Positions 32,927-45,166 of a DNA stretch of 64,000 nucleotides are shown piece after piece. Each line of letters begins with the position of its first letter. The stretch's first letter is position 1. Origin of the DNA: Coptis chinensis (taxonomy: Eukaryota; Streptophyta; Magnoliopsida; Ranunculales; Ranunculaceae); assembly GCA_015680905.1 (NCBI GenBank), contig CM027381.1:51092501-51156500 (forward strand), given 5' to 3'. A program made the position numbers and the translations under genes. A model generated the notes under the pieces. The model did no database searches and was not told where the DNA came from. It worked only from the letters and a program-made list of their open reading frames with translations.

Positions 32927-33040
32927 TTTATTTATATTATAGGGGGGAGAAAAGAGAGCACACTTATCATTCAAACAAAGAGAAAATTGAAATATAAAAT
33001 AAAAGATATTCCTTAACAAGGGTGAGGTATCCCTTATATA
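32927..33040 (-). promoter_or_regulatory. Pararetrovirus promoter/poly(A) region, left copy
   Basis: On the minus strand TATATAA (33040-33034) is followed, about 105 bp downstream, by AATAAA (32932-32927). This closely spaced TATA-to-poly(A) arrangement is expected near the terminal redundancy of caulimovirid transcripts. Transcription would run leftward, out of the palindrome. Confidence 0.55.
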
Positions 33041-36000
33041 GTAGTCAGATCTCAAAATATAATTTGGAGTCCGCACAGGAAGTGGCTACGTATGCTAAAG
33101 CAATCGCAGTCGGATGGGCCACTATGAAAAAGCATACTTGTCTTTTCATTATGTCTTAAAAGGATAAGAATTCTTATAATGCTAAAATCCTATACAACTT
33201 TTGACTTTTGAGAAAATCAAAAGGTAGGATGTCTATTTCAAGGGTTCCCCTTGACAAAGCATTTCTTGTTTTGATTCCAGCTGTAAAGATAACAATCCTT
33301 ATGAAGCCTCCTTCTATTATAGGTCCTTTTCATGGGCCATGATGTTTGTCAATATAATTATTGGTCAGAAGTACCTTGTTGAGTCCGTAGATTCTCAGCA
33401 GCTTGAGAAAGGAGAAAATCTTCTCTCTCTTCTTCTGATTCTGAATCAGAGGTGATGCCTCCTAGATGAGTGAGAAAGTCATATGTGCCCTCTTCATCAA
33501 TCAGCTTCCAAGTCTCAAGAGCAAATGGGTTGAGTGCCCAAGAATACTTTTTCCCAATTTCTCATAGAATTTTGTTCTATTGGAATTATCTAATGATTCT
33601 GTTTGGATCAGAAATCTATCAAATCCAGACAAAACTGTGAACCGTAGATTTTTTTGTACCGAACTATATCTGATGGACCATTTAATCTGATGGAGACCAA
33701 TGACTCGAATATTTGCCATCTCTTTAAATCTGTCTTCTAGTGTAATGGTATGAAACTTCTCCTTTGACTCCCAAAGAGTAAAAACCTTTGAGATATCAGA
33801 AGGTCTCTGTTTGTAAATTCGGACAAGATGTACTGATGGATAAGTTTTGTATTCAGTATATTCTGGGCAAGATGTGGTAAATTCACAGTAAACAGTCCCA
33901 TGCCATTTCATCATAGCATTATTTATGGCTTGAACAAGAGGAACAACCAAAAATGTCTTGTTATTAGCTCCTGTTTCCAAAGATATCTCTGTACTGATTG
34001 TGATGGATTTAAGAAATCCCATCTTTAATAGTTCATCATTTAGATACATGTCCAAAAGTCTGGAAATACTACCAGAATGTATCAGGGAGAAAAACATGCA
34101 AATTTGGATGCATGTTGTGTGTTCCTTCTGTGATGATATATGCAATGTCTTTAACAATTAAAGGACAAGATCCCAAGACAATTGAATTCCAATTTTGAAT
34201 CCATTTCTGATAATGTGAATGGAGGAGATTCTGTATTAATTCTGGTAATGGTGATGGAAAGGATATTTTGGCTTTATTCCAAAATGATTCTGAAAAGTCT
34301 ATGGAGAGAGTACTCCAAGAGACGCAATCAAGGGATCTTTTCAGATCACGAGATTTAATAAACTTTCTTTTGAAGTCAGACCAAGTCTTAGTGGTGGCAT
34401 TCTGGTTATTTTCACTAAAATATTTAGCATTAATCTTGAGGGTTTGGATAAGATTCCTCTTATCATTCTGGTCAAAAAATTGATAATATTGTCCAGAATG
34501 GACTTTTGAAAGCTATGAAGCTTTTGATTTGTAAAGAACGTATGCCTGTTATCATAGACATAAGGTAACTCTAGATCATCAAATCATATTTTTCTTTTAC
34601 CAGCTAGTACTGTTAGATTTTCTAGAAGAAGATTGCGAAGAATTCGCAATGGTGCTAATATGATCAACATACACATGGGAATAATCCCAGTTAGGGAGGC
34701 CTAAATTGTCCTCAAAGTTGTTGATAATTTCAACATCAGCATTATCCTATAAGGATTCAAAAGCCACTGGTGGTTGCTCTGAGGGCTGTCCATATAATGG
34801 ATTCTCCAATGAAGCAAATTGGAGCATTCTGTATTTTGTGAGAAAAGACATTAAATAATATCTTAGATTTACTAGATATAATCCTAGAGAAATATTTTCT
34901 AAATAAAAATGAAGAGTATACTGTTTTTGAAATATTTGGATACTCATATGAGAACATCGGTTTGTGAATTATATTTCACAATCTTGGTTCTTTTGTTCCT
35001 ACAAAGGAGAAGAAATAAATTCGAACACCAAAGGGTGATTCCTAAAGTTAGTATAAATACCATACTTATCAATTTTATTAATAGGAAGAATGGTATTAAG
35101 GAACGGAGTGCCCAGTATAATTTGCTGGGTAAGATCTTTTATTTATAAAAATGACAGAGGTATGTTAATCTCATTTTTACTATTAGGAACCTTTGTTAAT
35201 TTATACTGAATAGCAACTTTACTACCACTAGTCATGGTTTGAGTTGTAGTTTCAAAATACTGTTCAGGAATCAAACCTTCTTGTATGCAGTTCATACCTG
35301 AACCACTATCAACTAAAGCAATGTAATCAGTAAGAATATATTCCTAGTTGACAATCAAGGTTATAAATATATTCCATTTTCTGGAAAATATAGTAGTAAT
35401 AAAATTACAGTGTTCAAAGTCATTCTCTGACTTCTCTTCTATGATTGCCTTTTTCTGATTTAATTCAATTAGTAAAAATCTCTGTTTTAATTGAATTATT
35501 TCATTGGTAAGATTCTGTACCACTTTTTTCCATTTTAAAGGAGTAGGTGGCTTTGAAGAGCTAGGTTTGTTATTTCCTACGTGATCAAAAACTTCTCAAA
35601 GGTTATAACCTTCTGAAGGATCAACAATATCACCCTTGACTGCTTTAAAACAAGTTTTCATTAACTTAAGTTTAGTGTCAGGATTAGTAATAGTATCAAG
35701 AAGATCTAAAACTGACTGTTGATCATTGGTTAAAACATTAACAGTGAAACCATTCATTTGTAAGATAGCTTCCATGCTAACACATTTTGATTGTAACCTG
35801 TTACATTGACATGGTAAGTCATTATCCAATCGAAGACCTAGAATAAGGATCATTATACTCATTATCTTATTCATAAGAAGTAGTATTAAGTAATAATTTA
35901 CTTAATTGTAATTAAGATCTTCATCAATTTATAAATTATTAAGCTTCTGTTTGGTTTGGCACCTATTAGAATAATGACCAATTTTTCCACATTTTAAACA

Positions 36001-36984
36001 AGTAAAATTATTTCTCTAATGTGGATTATTGTAAAACTCTTTATTAGATTTGTAATTTTTATTGAAATTTTTTCTATTTTTATGAGAGTATTTTCTTTTG
36101 TAATGTTTATGTGTTTTGTTATTATAAACTTACTTTTTTTTTTAAGAGGGATATCATAAGCAAATTGCTCACAGAATTCTCCTAACTCTTTCTTACCACA
36201 AATGTTATGCTTTTTAAGCTGATGATGTAGCTTTAAATCATTGCAAAGGCTAAGACCTTCCTGAATGACATGATTAATAAGACTACCATAAGTATGAAAA
36301 TTATAAGGAATGGTAGATCCTCGTTTTAAGTCTCTAAGCTTTTTCCTAACCTTTTATGCAAAGAAGTTAGGGAAACCATCAATAAATTTAGATTTCCAAT
36401 GCTCATTATTAGCTAGCATCATCTAACTGAAGTACTTTAGCTAAGAATACATCTTTATACCATCTAAAATGAGATAGAGATGGACATCTTAGATTCTGGA
36501 GAAGTTATCTATTCTTCTCAGCATTCATACTATCTGGTCCCATAAAATGATGGGAAATTGTAAAACAAAAAGTATAAATAGCATCTGCTATAGATACTTG
36601 TATGTTTGCAGTTGAATCTAACTCATTCTTAGTTGAGTTAAATATCTCAGATCTTTGCTCGTCAGTGAGAACATTATCCCACTAACCTTTCAAGGTTCCA
36701 ACAATACCATGGCATATAAACTTACATACATCCACATCTGTATTACCATGAGTTTTGCAAATGCTAGCATACATGAGCATTTCCTGCAAAGTATGATAAA
36801 TCTGATATTCTGATTTACCATCAATATTCCATGTATAAATGGTTTTAACATTATAAGAAGTTTGCTCATTAAAGAGATCCTCCTCATAGAAAATGTCTTG
36901 GGGAGTAGGATGAGGGTAATAATGCCTACTGGACCCTGCATGACCCATCTTTTGGGTATTCTTATCAAAAGTTATTTTATTAAT

Positions 36985-37961
36985 CAAGAAATTGGTCCTA
37001 AGGCCCAATTTTGGGGAAAATGAAGTCTAGAGGACACGGTTTTTTATGAGTAACTCACAAGGACAAATTTTGGGGAAAAGTAACTCACAAACCCACTATT
37101 TCAAAATTAGTAACCCTCAAGGACAAAATAAGTTGGCCCCTCCTTTTTATATTTTTTAAATACTAGTTATACCCTTCTGTGAAAATAACCCTCAAGGACA
37201 AATGGCTCGGATTTAAAATAAATATTTTTCGATTTTACCCTTTCTGTCATTTTACTATAAACAATGAGTGTTCATACCTTCTGCTGGTGTATGAACAATG
37301 ATTGTTTATATCCAAATAGATGAATGTACCTTATACAATATATTGATGTATGAACATTGAATGTTCATACCCAAAGAACTATGAACATTGAATGTTCATA
37401 CCAAAAGGACTATGAACATTCAATGTTCATACCCAATCAATGTTCATACCCAAAGACTATGAACATTGAATGTTCATACCCATGAACATCGAATGTTCAT
37501 ACCCAATCAATGTTCATACCCAAGGACTATGAACATTGAATGTTCATACTATGAACATTTAATGTTCATATCCAAGGACTATGAACATCGAATGTTCATA
37601 CCCAAAGGACTATGAACATTGAATGTTCATACCCAATCAATGTTCATACCAAAGGACTATGGACATTGAATGTTGAACATTGAATGTTCATACCCAAGGA
37701 CTATAAACATTGAATGTTCATACCCAATTAATGTTTATACCCAAGGACTATGAACATTCAATGTTCATACTAAATACACCCGGTCGTTAATTATTTTGCG
37801 TCAGGGGTATACTTGATATTTCATCTACCCGATCCATTTTTTATTTCGCGCCAAGGGTATACTTGACCTTTCATCTACCCGGTCCTTGTGAGTTACAAAA
37901 ACAAAAAGGTGTCCTTGAGAGTTACTTTTTCGCCATTTTTGTCCTTGAGAGTCACTCCCTG
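36985..37961. mobile_element. Non-autonomous MULE in the left arm
   Basis: 977 bp inserted in the left pararetrovirus copy, flanked by a 9-bp target duplication TTTATTAAT (36976-36984 and 37962-37970). The right arm keeps the single uninterrupted site (ATTAATAAA, 40585-40593). The ends are only loosely inverted, but both subterminal regions carry inverted copies of GTAACTCNCAAGGACAAA. The centre is the 33-bp dyad array 3. A 9-bp duplication and diverged ends fit the Mutator-like superfamily. No coding frame is present. Confidence 0.85.
37258..37775. repeat. 33-bp dyad repeat, array 3
   Basis: More than a dozen units of about 30-33 bp built on ATGAACATTGAATGTTCAT, joined by ACCCAAAGGACT-type spacers. 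Read on the minus strand, a unit (ATGAACATTCAATGTTCAT then AGTCC) is nearly identical to units of array 1, apart from the last few spacer bases. The array forms the core of the 977-bp MULE. Confidence 0.95.
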
Positions 37962-38593
37962 TTTATTAATTGTAGGAGAAACAAAATTTGCTTCTATTTC
38001 CAAAACATTATTTGGGTTTATCTCATCATTCGAATCTGAATCTTGAGATATGATATTAAAATTTAATTTACTTAATTGACCATATAATTTTTCAATGAAA
38101 TCATTCTTGGATGACGATTGATTCAACTTAAAATTTGGAACATCCAAGGGAGGTTGAATAGATGGTCTAATATGACCTAATGAAATATGCTGCTTTAAAG
38201 AAATATTCTTTATTGGTTCTTTATCATTATTTTTAGTAGGATCTATCCTAGGAATATGCTTAAGGATATTTTCTGTGTTATTCTCAATTCTAATTAATTG
38301 AGCACCTAAGCATTAGGTCATTATTGTTTCTTTACGTTTATGATGGTAACTCTGGGATGTCACCCAAGTCGCGTAGGGAATTAGCAGGGTATGCGTTTTA
38401 GGCCGTTTGCTCCCTGTAAAGCATTGACAGACGTGGTTTTACTATTATAAACACTGAAGACTTGATTTTGATTTTACTGTTTATAATGCTAGAGAAGAAG
38501 ACAATATATCAATGATTACATCATGAATAGTTTTAATACTATTTGGTATGATTATAATTCATTATACTCTACCTGTTATTGCACTAACACCTC

Positions 38594-39350
38594 CACACCC
38601 ATGGCACAATCATCAAATGATGATATGAGTTCAATTAAGAACACATAATTAATCGAGTATGATCTCGACACGCAGGATAAAATGAATAAATGGATGATTC
38701 CTAATATGGATTCCAAAACCATATATAAATATGGTAACTAGATTGAGAAATTGACCAGTAAAATTGCAGAAAAACTATGCAACAAACTATTAGTTTACAT
38801 TTCATGAGTAATAACTTGAATTTATTAAATTCTCGTGATTTATATCCTTATATGAAAAATTATAAATTTATTCATGTAGGATTAATTCAGGTTGCATTTA
38901 GACCTTTCACCCTTCTGGATATGAATGCTTGTGTTTAAGCAGCATTAAGAGATGCTAGATGTTTAAACTATTTACCATCTCTTATAGGAGCAATAGAGAC
39001 TAGTCTTTGTCACGAACTAGTCTATTTTGATGTCTATCCAAATTTAAGTTTGTCTTTATCTGATAGAAATCTTTATGATTCTTTAACATTACAAATTCAG
39101 GATAAAGGTTACAACTTTTTACCTAGATCTGAAGTGATTGGAATTACAACAGAATTCACTATAAGGTGTTACAAACTTTAATTCTTAATGCACGGAATAC
39201 AAATCTTTTAACTTCTAGTGTAGCAACACCTAGGATGATTCCTTGGAGTGAAATTCAATTTCCTGGTTCATGCACTTGCAGAAACGCTGTTCAACCATAA
39301 CCAATCATTAATAATGATTTAGATCAAATTATTCAATCTACTAAAGGTTA
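38594..39350 (+). pseudogene. 30K-type movement-protein region
   Basis: Part of the pararetrovirus fossil. It contains YKFIHVGLIQVAFRPFT, then GAIETSLCHELVYFDVYPNL, then SLSLSDRNLYDSLTLQIQ and RMIPWSEIQFP. This order is typical of the 30K-superfamily movement proteins of plant pararetroviruses, which open plasmodesmata. It lies in the spacer of the inverted repeat and so occurs only once here. Confidence 0.75.
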
Positions 39351-39782
39351 AGTTATATTAAACTTTAAGAAACCTTTTGTTAGTAGAAGTTTGTCTTCGA
39401 GATCCTCTTATAATATCTCTATACCACAATCTTCTAAGCATTCAATATTTGAAGTTGAATCGTTATCTTAATACAATCAATCTGTAGAAGAGATTTGTAT
39501 CTCTAATCAACAAATACCACATGGTATTTATAGACAGAACGCCAGGGAATCTCCCATAGCATCAGAAATGGAATTTGTTTTATAATGGATTATACACCTT
39601 ATGAAACAAATCAATTTTATAAGTAAAAATATGAGGAGTTGAGTGAATATTTTACTCCTACAAAATTGAAACCTCTTGTTTAACATTATCAAGAGTATTT
39701 TCAATGGTACCAGGATTATGGTACTACTCTAGTGAAATGGTTTTGTCTTGAGTACTAGAATAATTACATTCTTAAATCTAGA

Positions 39783-40337
39783 GTGAAAACAGCTACTCTA
39801 CAACAGGATATTAAGGATTATTTAAGATCCAAAGGTAAGTTATCTGATGTTGATGTGTTAATTGATAGGGTAAAACCTTGTTTACCTATTCAACAGGTTA
39901 AACTAGTTAATAGTCATTTACCAGATAAGATTATTCCTTTACCAAATCAATCGGTAAAATTTGAGGTAAAGATAGCTTTACCTAATCAATCTGAGGTAAA
40001 AATAGATGTTACCTTTATTAATAATTATATTGGTGCTTTAGAGTTTCATCAAAAGAATTGGACTACTTATGATGATAAGGAGATGGCATATGTTCATCCT
40101 CCGACAACACCTTTAAAGTTGAAAGATAGTCTTGAAATTGTGGCTTATATCAAACCACATGATGACCTTCACAGATATGTTCGTACAAATGATGTTAATA
40201 AAGTTTGTAAACAAAATAATTATAATAATTTATGTTTACAAACTATAGGAGCTCAATTAATTAGAATTGAGAATAATGCAAAAAATATCCTTAAGCATAT
40301 TCCTAGGATAGATCCTACTAAAAATAAAGATAAATAA
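39783..40337 (+). pseudogene. Linker/structural region of the pararetrovirus
   Basis: Part of the fossil, between the movement- and coat-protein regions. It is a lysine-rich frame containing IGALEFHQKNWTTYDD and a C-terminal helix LQTIGAQLIRIENNAKNI, as seen in polyproteins of plant pararetroviruses upstream of the coat protein. Exact function unknown. Confidence 0.6.
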
Positions 40338-40410
40338 CCAATAAAGAATATTTCTTTAAAGCATCATATTTCATCTGGTCATATTAGACCATCTATTCAA
40401 CCTCCCTTGG

Positions 40411-41620
40411 ATGTTCCAAATTTTAAGTTGGATCAATCGTCATCCAAGAATGATTTCATTAAAAAATTTATATGGTCAATTAAGTAAATTAAATTTTAAT
40501 ATCATATCTCAAGATTCGGATTTGAATGATGAGATAAACCCAAATAATGTTTTGGAAATAGAAGCAAATTTTAATTCTCCTACAATTAATAAAATAACTT
40601 TTGATAAGAATACCCAAAAGATAGGTCATGCAGGATCCAGTAGGCATTATTACCCTTGTCCTACTCCCCAAGACATTCTCTATGAGGAGGATCTCTTTAA
40701 TGAGCAAACTTTTTAACATGCTAAAACCATTTATACATGGAATATTGATGGTAAATCAGAATATCAAATTTATCACACTTTGCAGGAAATGTTCATGTAT
40801 GCTAGCGTTTGCAAAACTCATGGTAATACAAATGTGGATGTCTGTAAGTTTATATGTCATGGTTTTGTTAGAACCTTGAAAGGTTGGTGGGATAATGTTC
40901 TCACTAAGGAGCAAAGATCAGAGATATTTAACTCAACTAAGACTGAGTTAGATTCAGCTGCAAACGTACAAGTATCTACAACAGATGTTGTTTATACTTT
41001 ATGTTTGACAATTTCCCATCATTTCATGGGACCAAACGGTATGAATGCTGAGAAGAATAGAGAACTTCTCCAGAATCTAAGATGTCCATCTCTATCTCAT
41101 TTTAGATGGTATAAAGATGTATTCTTAGCTAAAGTACTTCAGTTACATGATGGTAATAATGAGCATTGGAAATCTAAATTTATTGATGGTCTCCCTACCT
41201 TCTTTGCAGAAAAGGTTAGGAAAAAGCTTAGAGACTTAAATCGAGGATCTACCATTCCTTATAATTCTCATACATATGGTTGTCTTATTAATCATGTCAT
41301 TCAAGAAGGTCTGAGCATTTGCAATGATTTAAAGCTATAACATCAGCTTAAAAAGTAGAACCTTTCTAGTAAGAAAGAGTTCGGAGAATTCTATGAGCAA
41401 TTTTCTTATGATATCCCTCCTAAAAAATAGAAGAAGGTTTCTAATCACAAAACACAGAAACCTTACAAAAGAAAATACTCTCATAAAAATAGAAAGAATT
41501 TCAATAAAAATTGGAAATCTAATAAAGAGTTTTATAATAATCTACATCAGATAAATATTGTTACTTGTTTAAAATTTGAAAAAATTGGTCATTATGCCAA
41601 TAGGTGCCAAACCAAATAGA
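40411..41620 (+). pseudogene. Coat-protein region with CCHC knuckle
   Basis: Part of the fossil. It includes CKFICHGFVRTLKGWWDNVL, then a HHFMGPNG block, then HWKSKFIDGLPTFFAEKVRK. A basic stretch and a zinc-knuckle-like motif (IGHYANRC) follow at about 41585-41610. This matches the coat/Gag-like proteins of Caulimoviridae. The mirrored region in the left arm is 36970-35960. Confidence 0.75.
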
Positions 41621-42149
41621 AGCTTAATAATTTAGAGATTGATGAAGATCTTAAATTACAATTAAGTAAATTATTACTTAATATTAGTTCTTCTGAATCA
41701 GATAATGAGTCTAATGATCCCTATTCTAGTTCTTCGGATAATGACTCACCATGTCAATGTAACAAGTTACAATCAAAATGTGATAGCATGGAAGCTATCT
41801 TACAAATGAATGGTTTGACTATTAATATTTTAACCAATGATCAATAGTCAGTTTGAGATCTTCTTGATTCTATTACTAATCTTGGCACTATACTTAAGTT
41901 AATTAAAACTTGTTTTGAAGCAGTCAAGGATGATATTGTTGATCCTTTAGAAGGTTATAACTTTAGAGAAGTTTTTGATCGCCTAGGAAATAACAAACCT
42001 AGTTCTTCAAAACCACCTACTCCTCCAAAGTGGAAAAAAGAGGTACAGAATCTTACCAATGAAATAATTCAATTAAAACAGAGAGTTTTACAAATTGAAT
42101 TAAAACAGAAAAAGGTAGTCATAGAAGAGAAGTCAGATAACGACTTTGA

Positions 42150-42596
42150 ACACTGTAATTTTATTTCTACTATATTTACCAGAAAATGGAATATATTTAT
42201 AACCTTGATTGTCAACCAGGAATATATTCTTACTGATTACATTTCTTTAGTTGATAGTGGTATATGAACTGCATACAAGAAGGTTTGATTCCTGAATAGT
42301 ATTTTGAAACTACTACTCAAACCATGACTAGTGCTAGTGGTAGTAAAATTGTAATTCAGCATAAATTAACAAAGGTTGCTATTAGTAAAAATGAGATTAA
42401 CATACCTCTGTCATTTTTATTAATAAAAGATCTTACCCAGAAAATTATACTGGGTACTCCTTTCCTTAATATCATTCTTCCTATTAATAAAATTGTTAAG
42501 TATGGTATTTATGCTAATTTTGAGAATCACCCTTTGGTGTTCAAATTTATTTCTTCTCCTTTGCAGGAACAAAATAACCAAGATTGTGAAATATAA
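42150..42596 (+). pseudogene. Retropepsin-like protease region
   Basis: Part of the fossil. An active-site-like ...LVDSG followed by NEINIPLSFLLIKDLTQKII and LGTPFLNIILP is the pattern of caulimovirid aspartic proteases. In known caulimovirids RT and RNase H follow directly; here a different sequence follows. Confidence 0.7.
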
Positions 42597-42599
42597 TTC

Positions 42600-44196
42600 A
42601 CAAACTGATGTTCTCATATGAGTATCCAAATATTTTGGAAACATCATACTCTTCATTCTTATTTAGATAATATTTCTCCAGGATCATATCCTGCAAATCT
42701 ATGATATTATTTAATGTCTATTCTCATAGAATACAGAATGCTCCAATTTTCTTCATTAGAGAATCCATTATATGGACAACCCTCAGAGCAACCACCAGTG
42801 GCCTCTGAATCCTTATAAGATAATGTTGATGTTGAAATTATTAACAACTTTGAGGACAATTTAGGCCTCCCTAACTGGGGTTATTCTCAGGAGCCTGTTA
42901 GGCAACCTAACAACATCAACAAGGGTAAAACCTTAGAGTCTGATCATATTAGCACCATTGCAAGTTCTTCGCAATCTTCTTCTAGAAAGTCTAACAGTAC
43001 TGGTAAAATAAAAGTACAATTTGATGATCTAGAGTTACCTTATGTCTATAATAACAGAGATAAGTTCTTTACAAATCAAAAGCTTCACAGCTTTCAGAAG
43101 TCCATTCTGGACAATGTTATCAATTTTTTTTTACCAGAATGATAAGAGGAGTTTTATCAAAACCCTCAAGATTACTACTAAATATTTTAGCAAAAATAAC
43201 CAGAATGCCACTAAGACTTGGTCTGACTTCAAAAGAAAGTTTAATAAATCTCGTGATCTGAAAAGATCCCTTGATTGCGTCTCTTGGAGTACTCTCTCCA
43301 TAGACTTTTCATAATCATTTTGGAATAAAGCCAAAATATCCCTTCCATCACCATTACCATAATTAATACAAAATCTCCTCCCTTCACATTATCATAAATG
43401 GATTTAAAATTAGAATTCAATTGTCTTGGGAACTTGTCCTTTAATTGTTAAAGGCATTTCACATATCACAGAAGGAACACACAACATGCATCCAAATTTG
43501 CATGTTTTTTTGCTAGGTACATTCGAGCAGTATTTCCAGCTTTTGGACATGTATCTAATTGATGAACTATTAGAGATGAGATTTATTAAATCCATCATAA
43601 CTAATACAGAGATATCTTTGGAAGCATGAGCTAATAACAAGACATTCTTGGCTTTTCCTCTTGTTCAAGCCATAGATAATGCTATAATGAAATGGCATGG
43701 GACTGTTTAATGTGAATTTACCACAGCTTGCCCAGAATATACTGAATACAAAACTTATCCATCAGTACATCTTGTCCAAATTTACAAACAGAGACCTTCT
43801 GATATCTCAAAGGTTTTTACTCTTTCAGAATCAAAAGAGAAGTTTCATACCATTACTCTAGAAGGCAGATTCAAAGAGATGGTAGATATTCATGCCATTG
43901 GTCTCCTTCAAATTAAATGGTCCATCAGATATAGTTCAGTACATAAGAATCCAAGGTTCACAGTTTTGTATGAATCTGATAGATTTCTGATCCAAACTGA
44001 ATCATTGGATAATTCCAATAGAACCAAATTCTATGAGAAATTGCGCAGAAAGAATTCTTGGGCACTCAGCCCATCTGCTCTTGAGACTTGGAAGTTGATT
44101 GATGAAAAGGGCCCATATGGCTTCCTCACTCATCTAGGAGGCTTCACCTCTGATTCAGAAACAGAAGAAGATAGAGAAGATTTTCTCCTTTCATAA
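42600..44196 (+). pseudogene. Unassigned post-protease region of the pararetrovirus
   Basis: Part of the fossil, present in both arms. It contains LYGQPSEQPPVASESL, an Asn/Ser-rich piece, a TEGTHNMHPNLHVFL block, MMKWHGTV, then IKWSIRYSSVHKNPRFTVL and ESDRFLIQTESLDNSNRTKF. It ends in an acidic tail (SDSETEEDREDFLLS). I see no RT motif of the Y-x-D-D type and do not recognise the family. A transactivator/viroplasmin-like role would fit the position but has no motif support. Confidence 0.5.
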
Positions 44197-44551
44197 GTTG
44201 TTGAGAATCTACGGACTCAACTAAGTACTTCTGATCATATTGGCAAACATCATGGCCCATGAAAAGGACCTATAACAGAAGGAGGCATCATAAGGATTTT
44301 TATCCTTACAGCTGGAATCAAAACAAGAAATGCTTTGTCAAGGGGGACCTTTGAAGAAGACATCCTACCTTTTTCTTTTCTCAAAAGTAAAAAGTTGTAT
44401 ATGATTTTAGCATTATAAGGATTCTTATCCTTTCAAGACAGAAGAAAAAGACAAGTATGCTTTTTCATAGTGGCCCAGCTGACTGCGATTGTTTTTGCAC
44501 ACGTAGCCACTTCCTGTGCGGACTCCAAATTATATTTTGAGATCCGACTAC

Positions 44552-44662
44552 TATATAATGGATACCTCACCCTTGTTGAGGAACATCTTTCATTTTAGCT
44601 TTCAATTTTCTCTTTGTTTGTGTGATAAGTGTGCTCTCTTTTCCCCCAGTAATATAAATAAA
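44552..44662 (+). promoter_or_regulatory. Pararetrovirus promoter/poly(A) region, right copy
   Basis: TATATAA (44552-44558) with AATAAA about 100 bp downstream (44657-44662). Both signals are conserved in the left arm at mirrored positions. Transcription would run rightward, out of the palindrome and toward the aminopeptidase exons. Confidence 0.55.
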
Positions 44663-44992
44663 AGTTCAGTTTATATCAAGTGTTCTTGCTGCTGACTGAT
44701 CTTTCCGCATTAATCAGGTGTTTTACCTGATCTATCTTTTTCTTTTATGATTGCAAAAACTAGACATTTCTGGACCTTTAGATATTTTTTCAAAAGTGGA
44801 CACCAATTTTTACATAAGTTAGAGGATATCAAACGAGTTGAATTTTTGTAGAGATGTTCTTTATGGTTAGTAGATCATATGCACAAAATATTTGGTTTTA
44901 TATCATTTTGTAGGTAATGTTGTGGGTTGTTTTAAACTCTATCCTTATTTAAGCTCCTTTTAGGAGCTGGGCTATATATATATATATATATA

Positions 44993-45166
44993 GTCAGGGG
45001 GCGGATGCAGGATTCAACAAAAGGAGGGGCTACTAGCACTAATTATCACTACTATATTTTTTTTGGTGAACAGTAATTATCACTGTATTTATGATTTTTT
45101 AGCAAAGTTAGGGGGGGGGCTACAGCCCGGGTCTGCCAACTCATAGATTAGCCCCCGCTATAGTAC
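44993..45166. mobile_element. Right-arm-specific insertion of about 174 bp, unclassified
   Basis: Between the short AT run and TTAGAAGTACATACTT the right arm has extra DNA absent from the left arm. It starts GTCAGGGGGCGGATGCAGG and contains a G-run and CAGCCCGGGTCTGCC. The GGGGCGGAT...GGATT opening recalls small plant non-autonomous repeats, but no target duplication or terminal repeat is clear. Confidence 0.5.

Larger units (their letters stand above)
32880..38308 (-). mobile_element. Caulimovirid-like endogenous pararetrovirus, left copy (partial)
   Basis: A fossil on the minus strand; the inverted partner of the copy at about 38,309-44,715. From right to left: the end of the linker region; coat-protein region; CCHC knuckle (about 36030-35960); protease region (about 35400-35000); an unassigned region (to about 33450); and a TATA/poly(A) signal region at 33040-32927. 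The movement-protein part and leader are absent from this copy. It has numerous breaks and is interrupted by a 977-bp MULE. Confidence 0.75.
38309..44715 (+). mobile_element. Caulimovirid-like endogenous pararetrovirus, right copy
   Basis: A fossil with a leader (38309-38590), a 30K-type movement-protein region (about 38594-39350), a linker frame (39783-40337), a coat-protein region with CCHC knuckle (40411-41620), a protease region (42150-42596), an unassigned region (42600-44196) and a TATA/poly(A) region (44552-44662). The movement protein and protease resemble Caulimoviridae more than LTR elements. No RT or RNase H motif was found in either copy. It is broken in many places. The arms differ by about 6% where compared, giving a minimum age of a few million years for the duplication; the insertion itself is older. 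Confidence 0.75.

Noticed and set aside
37258-37775. Regularly spaced short palindromic repeats resembling a CRISPR array
   Set aside because: Repeats and spacers are both variable, spacers are themselves repeated, there are no cas genes, the context is plant nuclear DNA, and the array lies inside a MULE with a 9-bp target duplication.
38335-38365. GGTAACTCTGGGATG as a tRNA-Met primer site for the pararetrovirus
   Set aside because: It does not match the usual TGGTATCAGAGC site well enough, and its position relative to the promoter region cannot be confirmed.
43018-43060. FDDLELPYVYNN read as a possible RT active site
   Set aside because: It lacks the Y-x-D-D context and the surrounding RT blocks; the flanking sequence shows no palm or fingers motifs.
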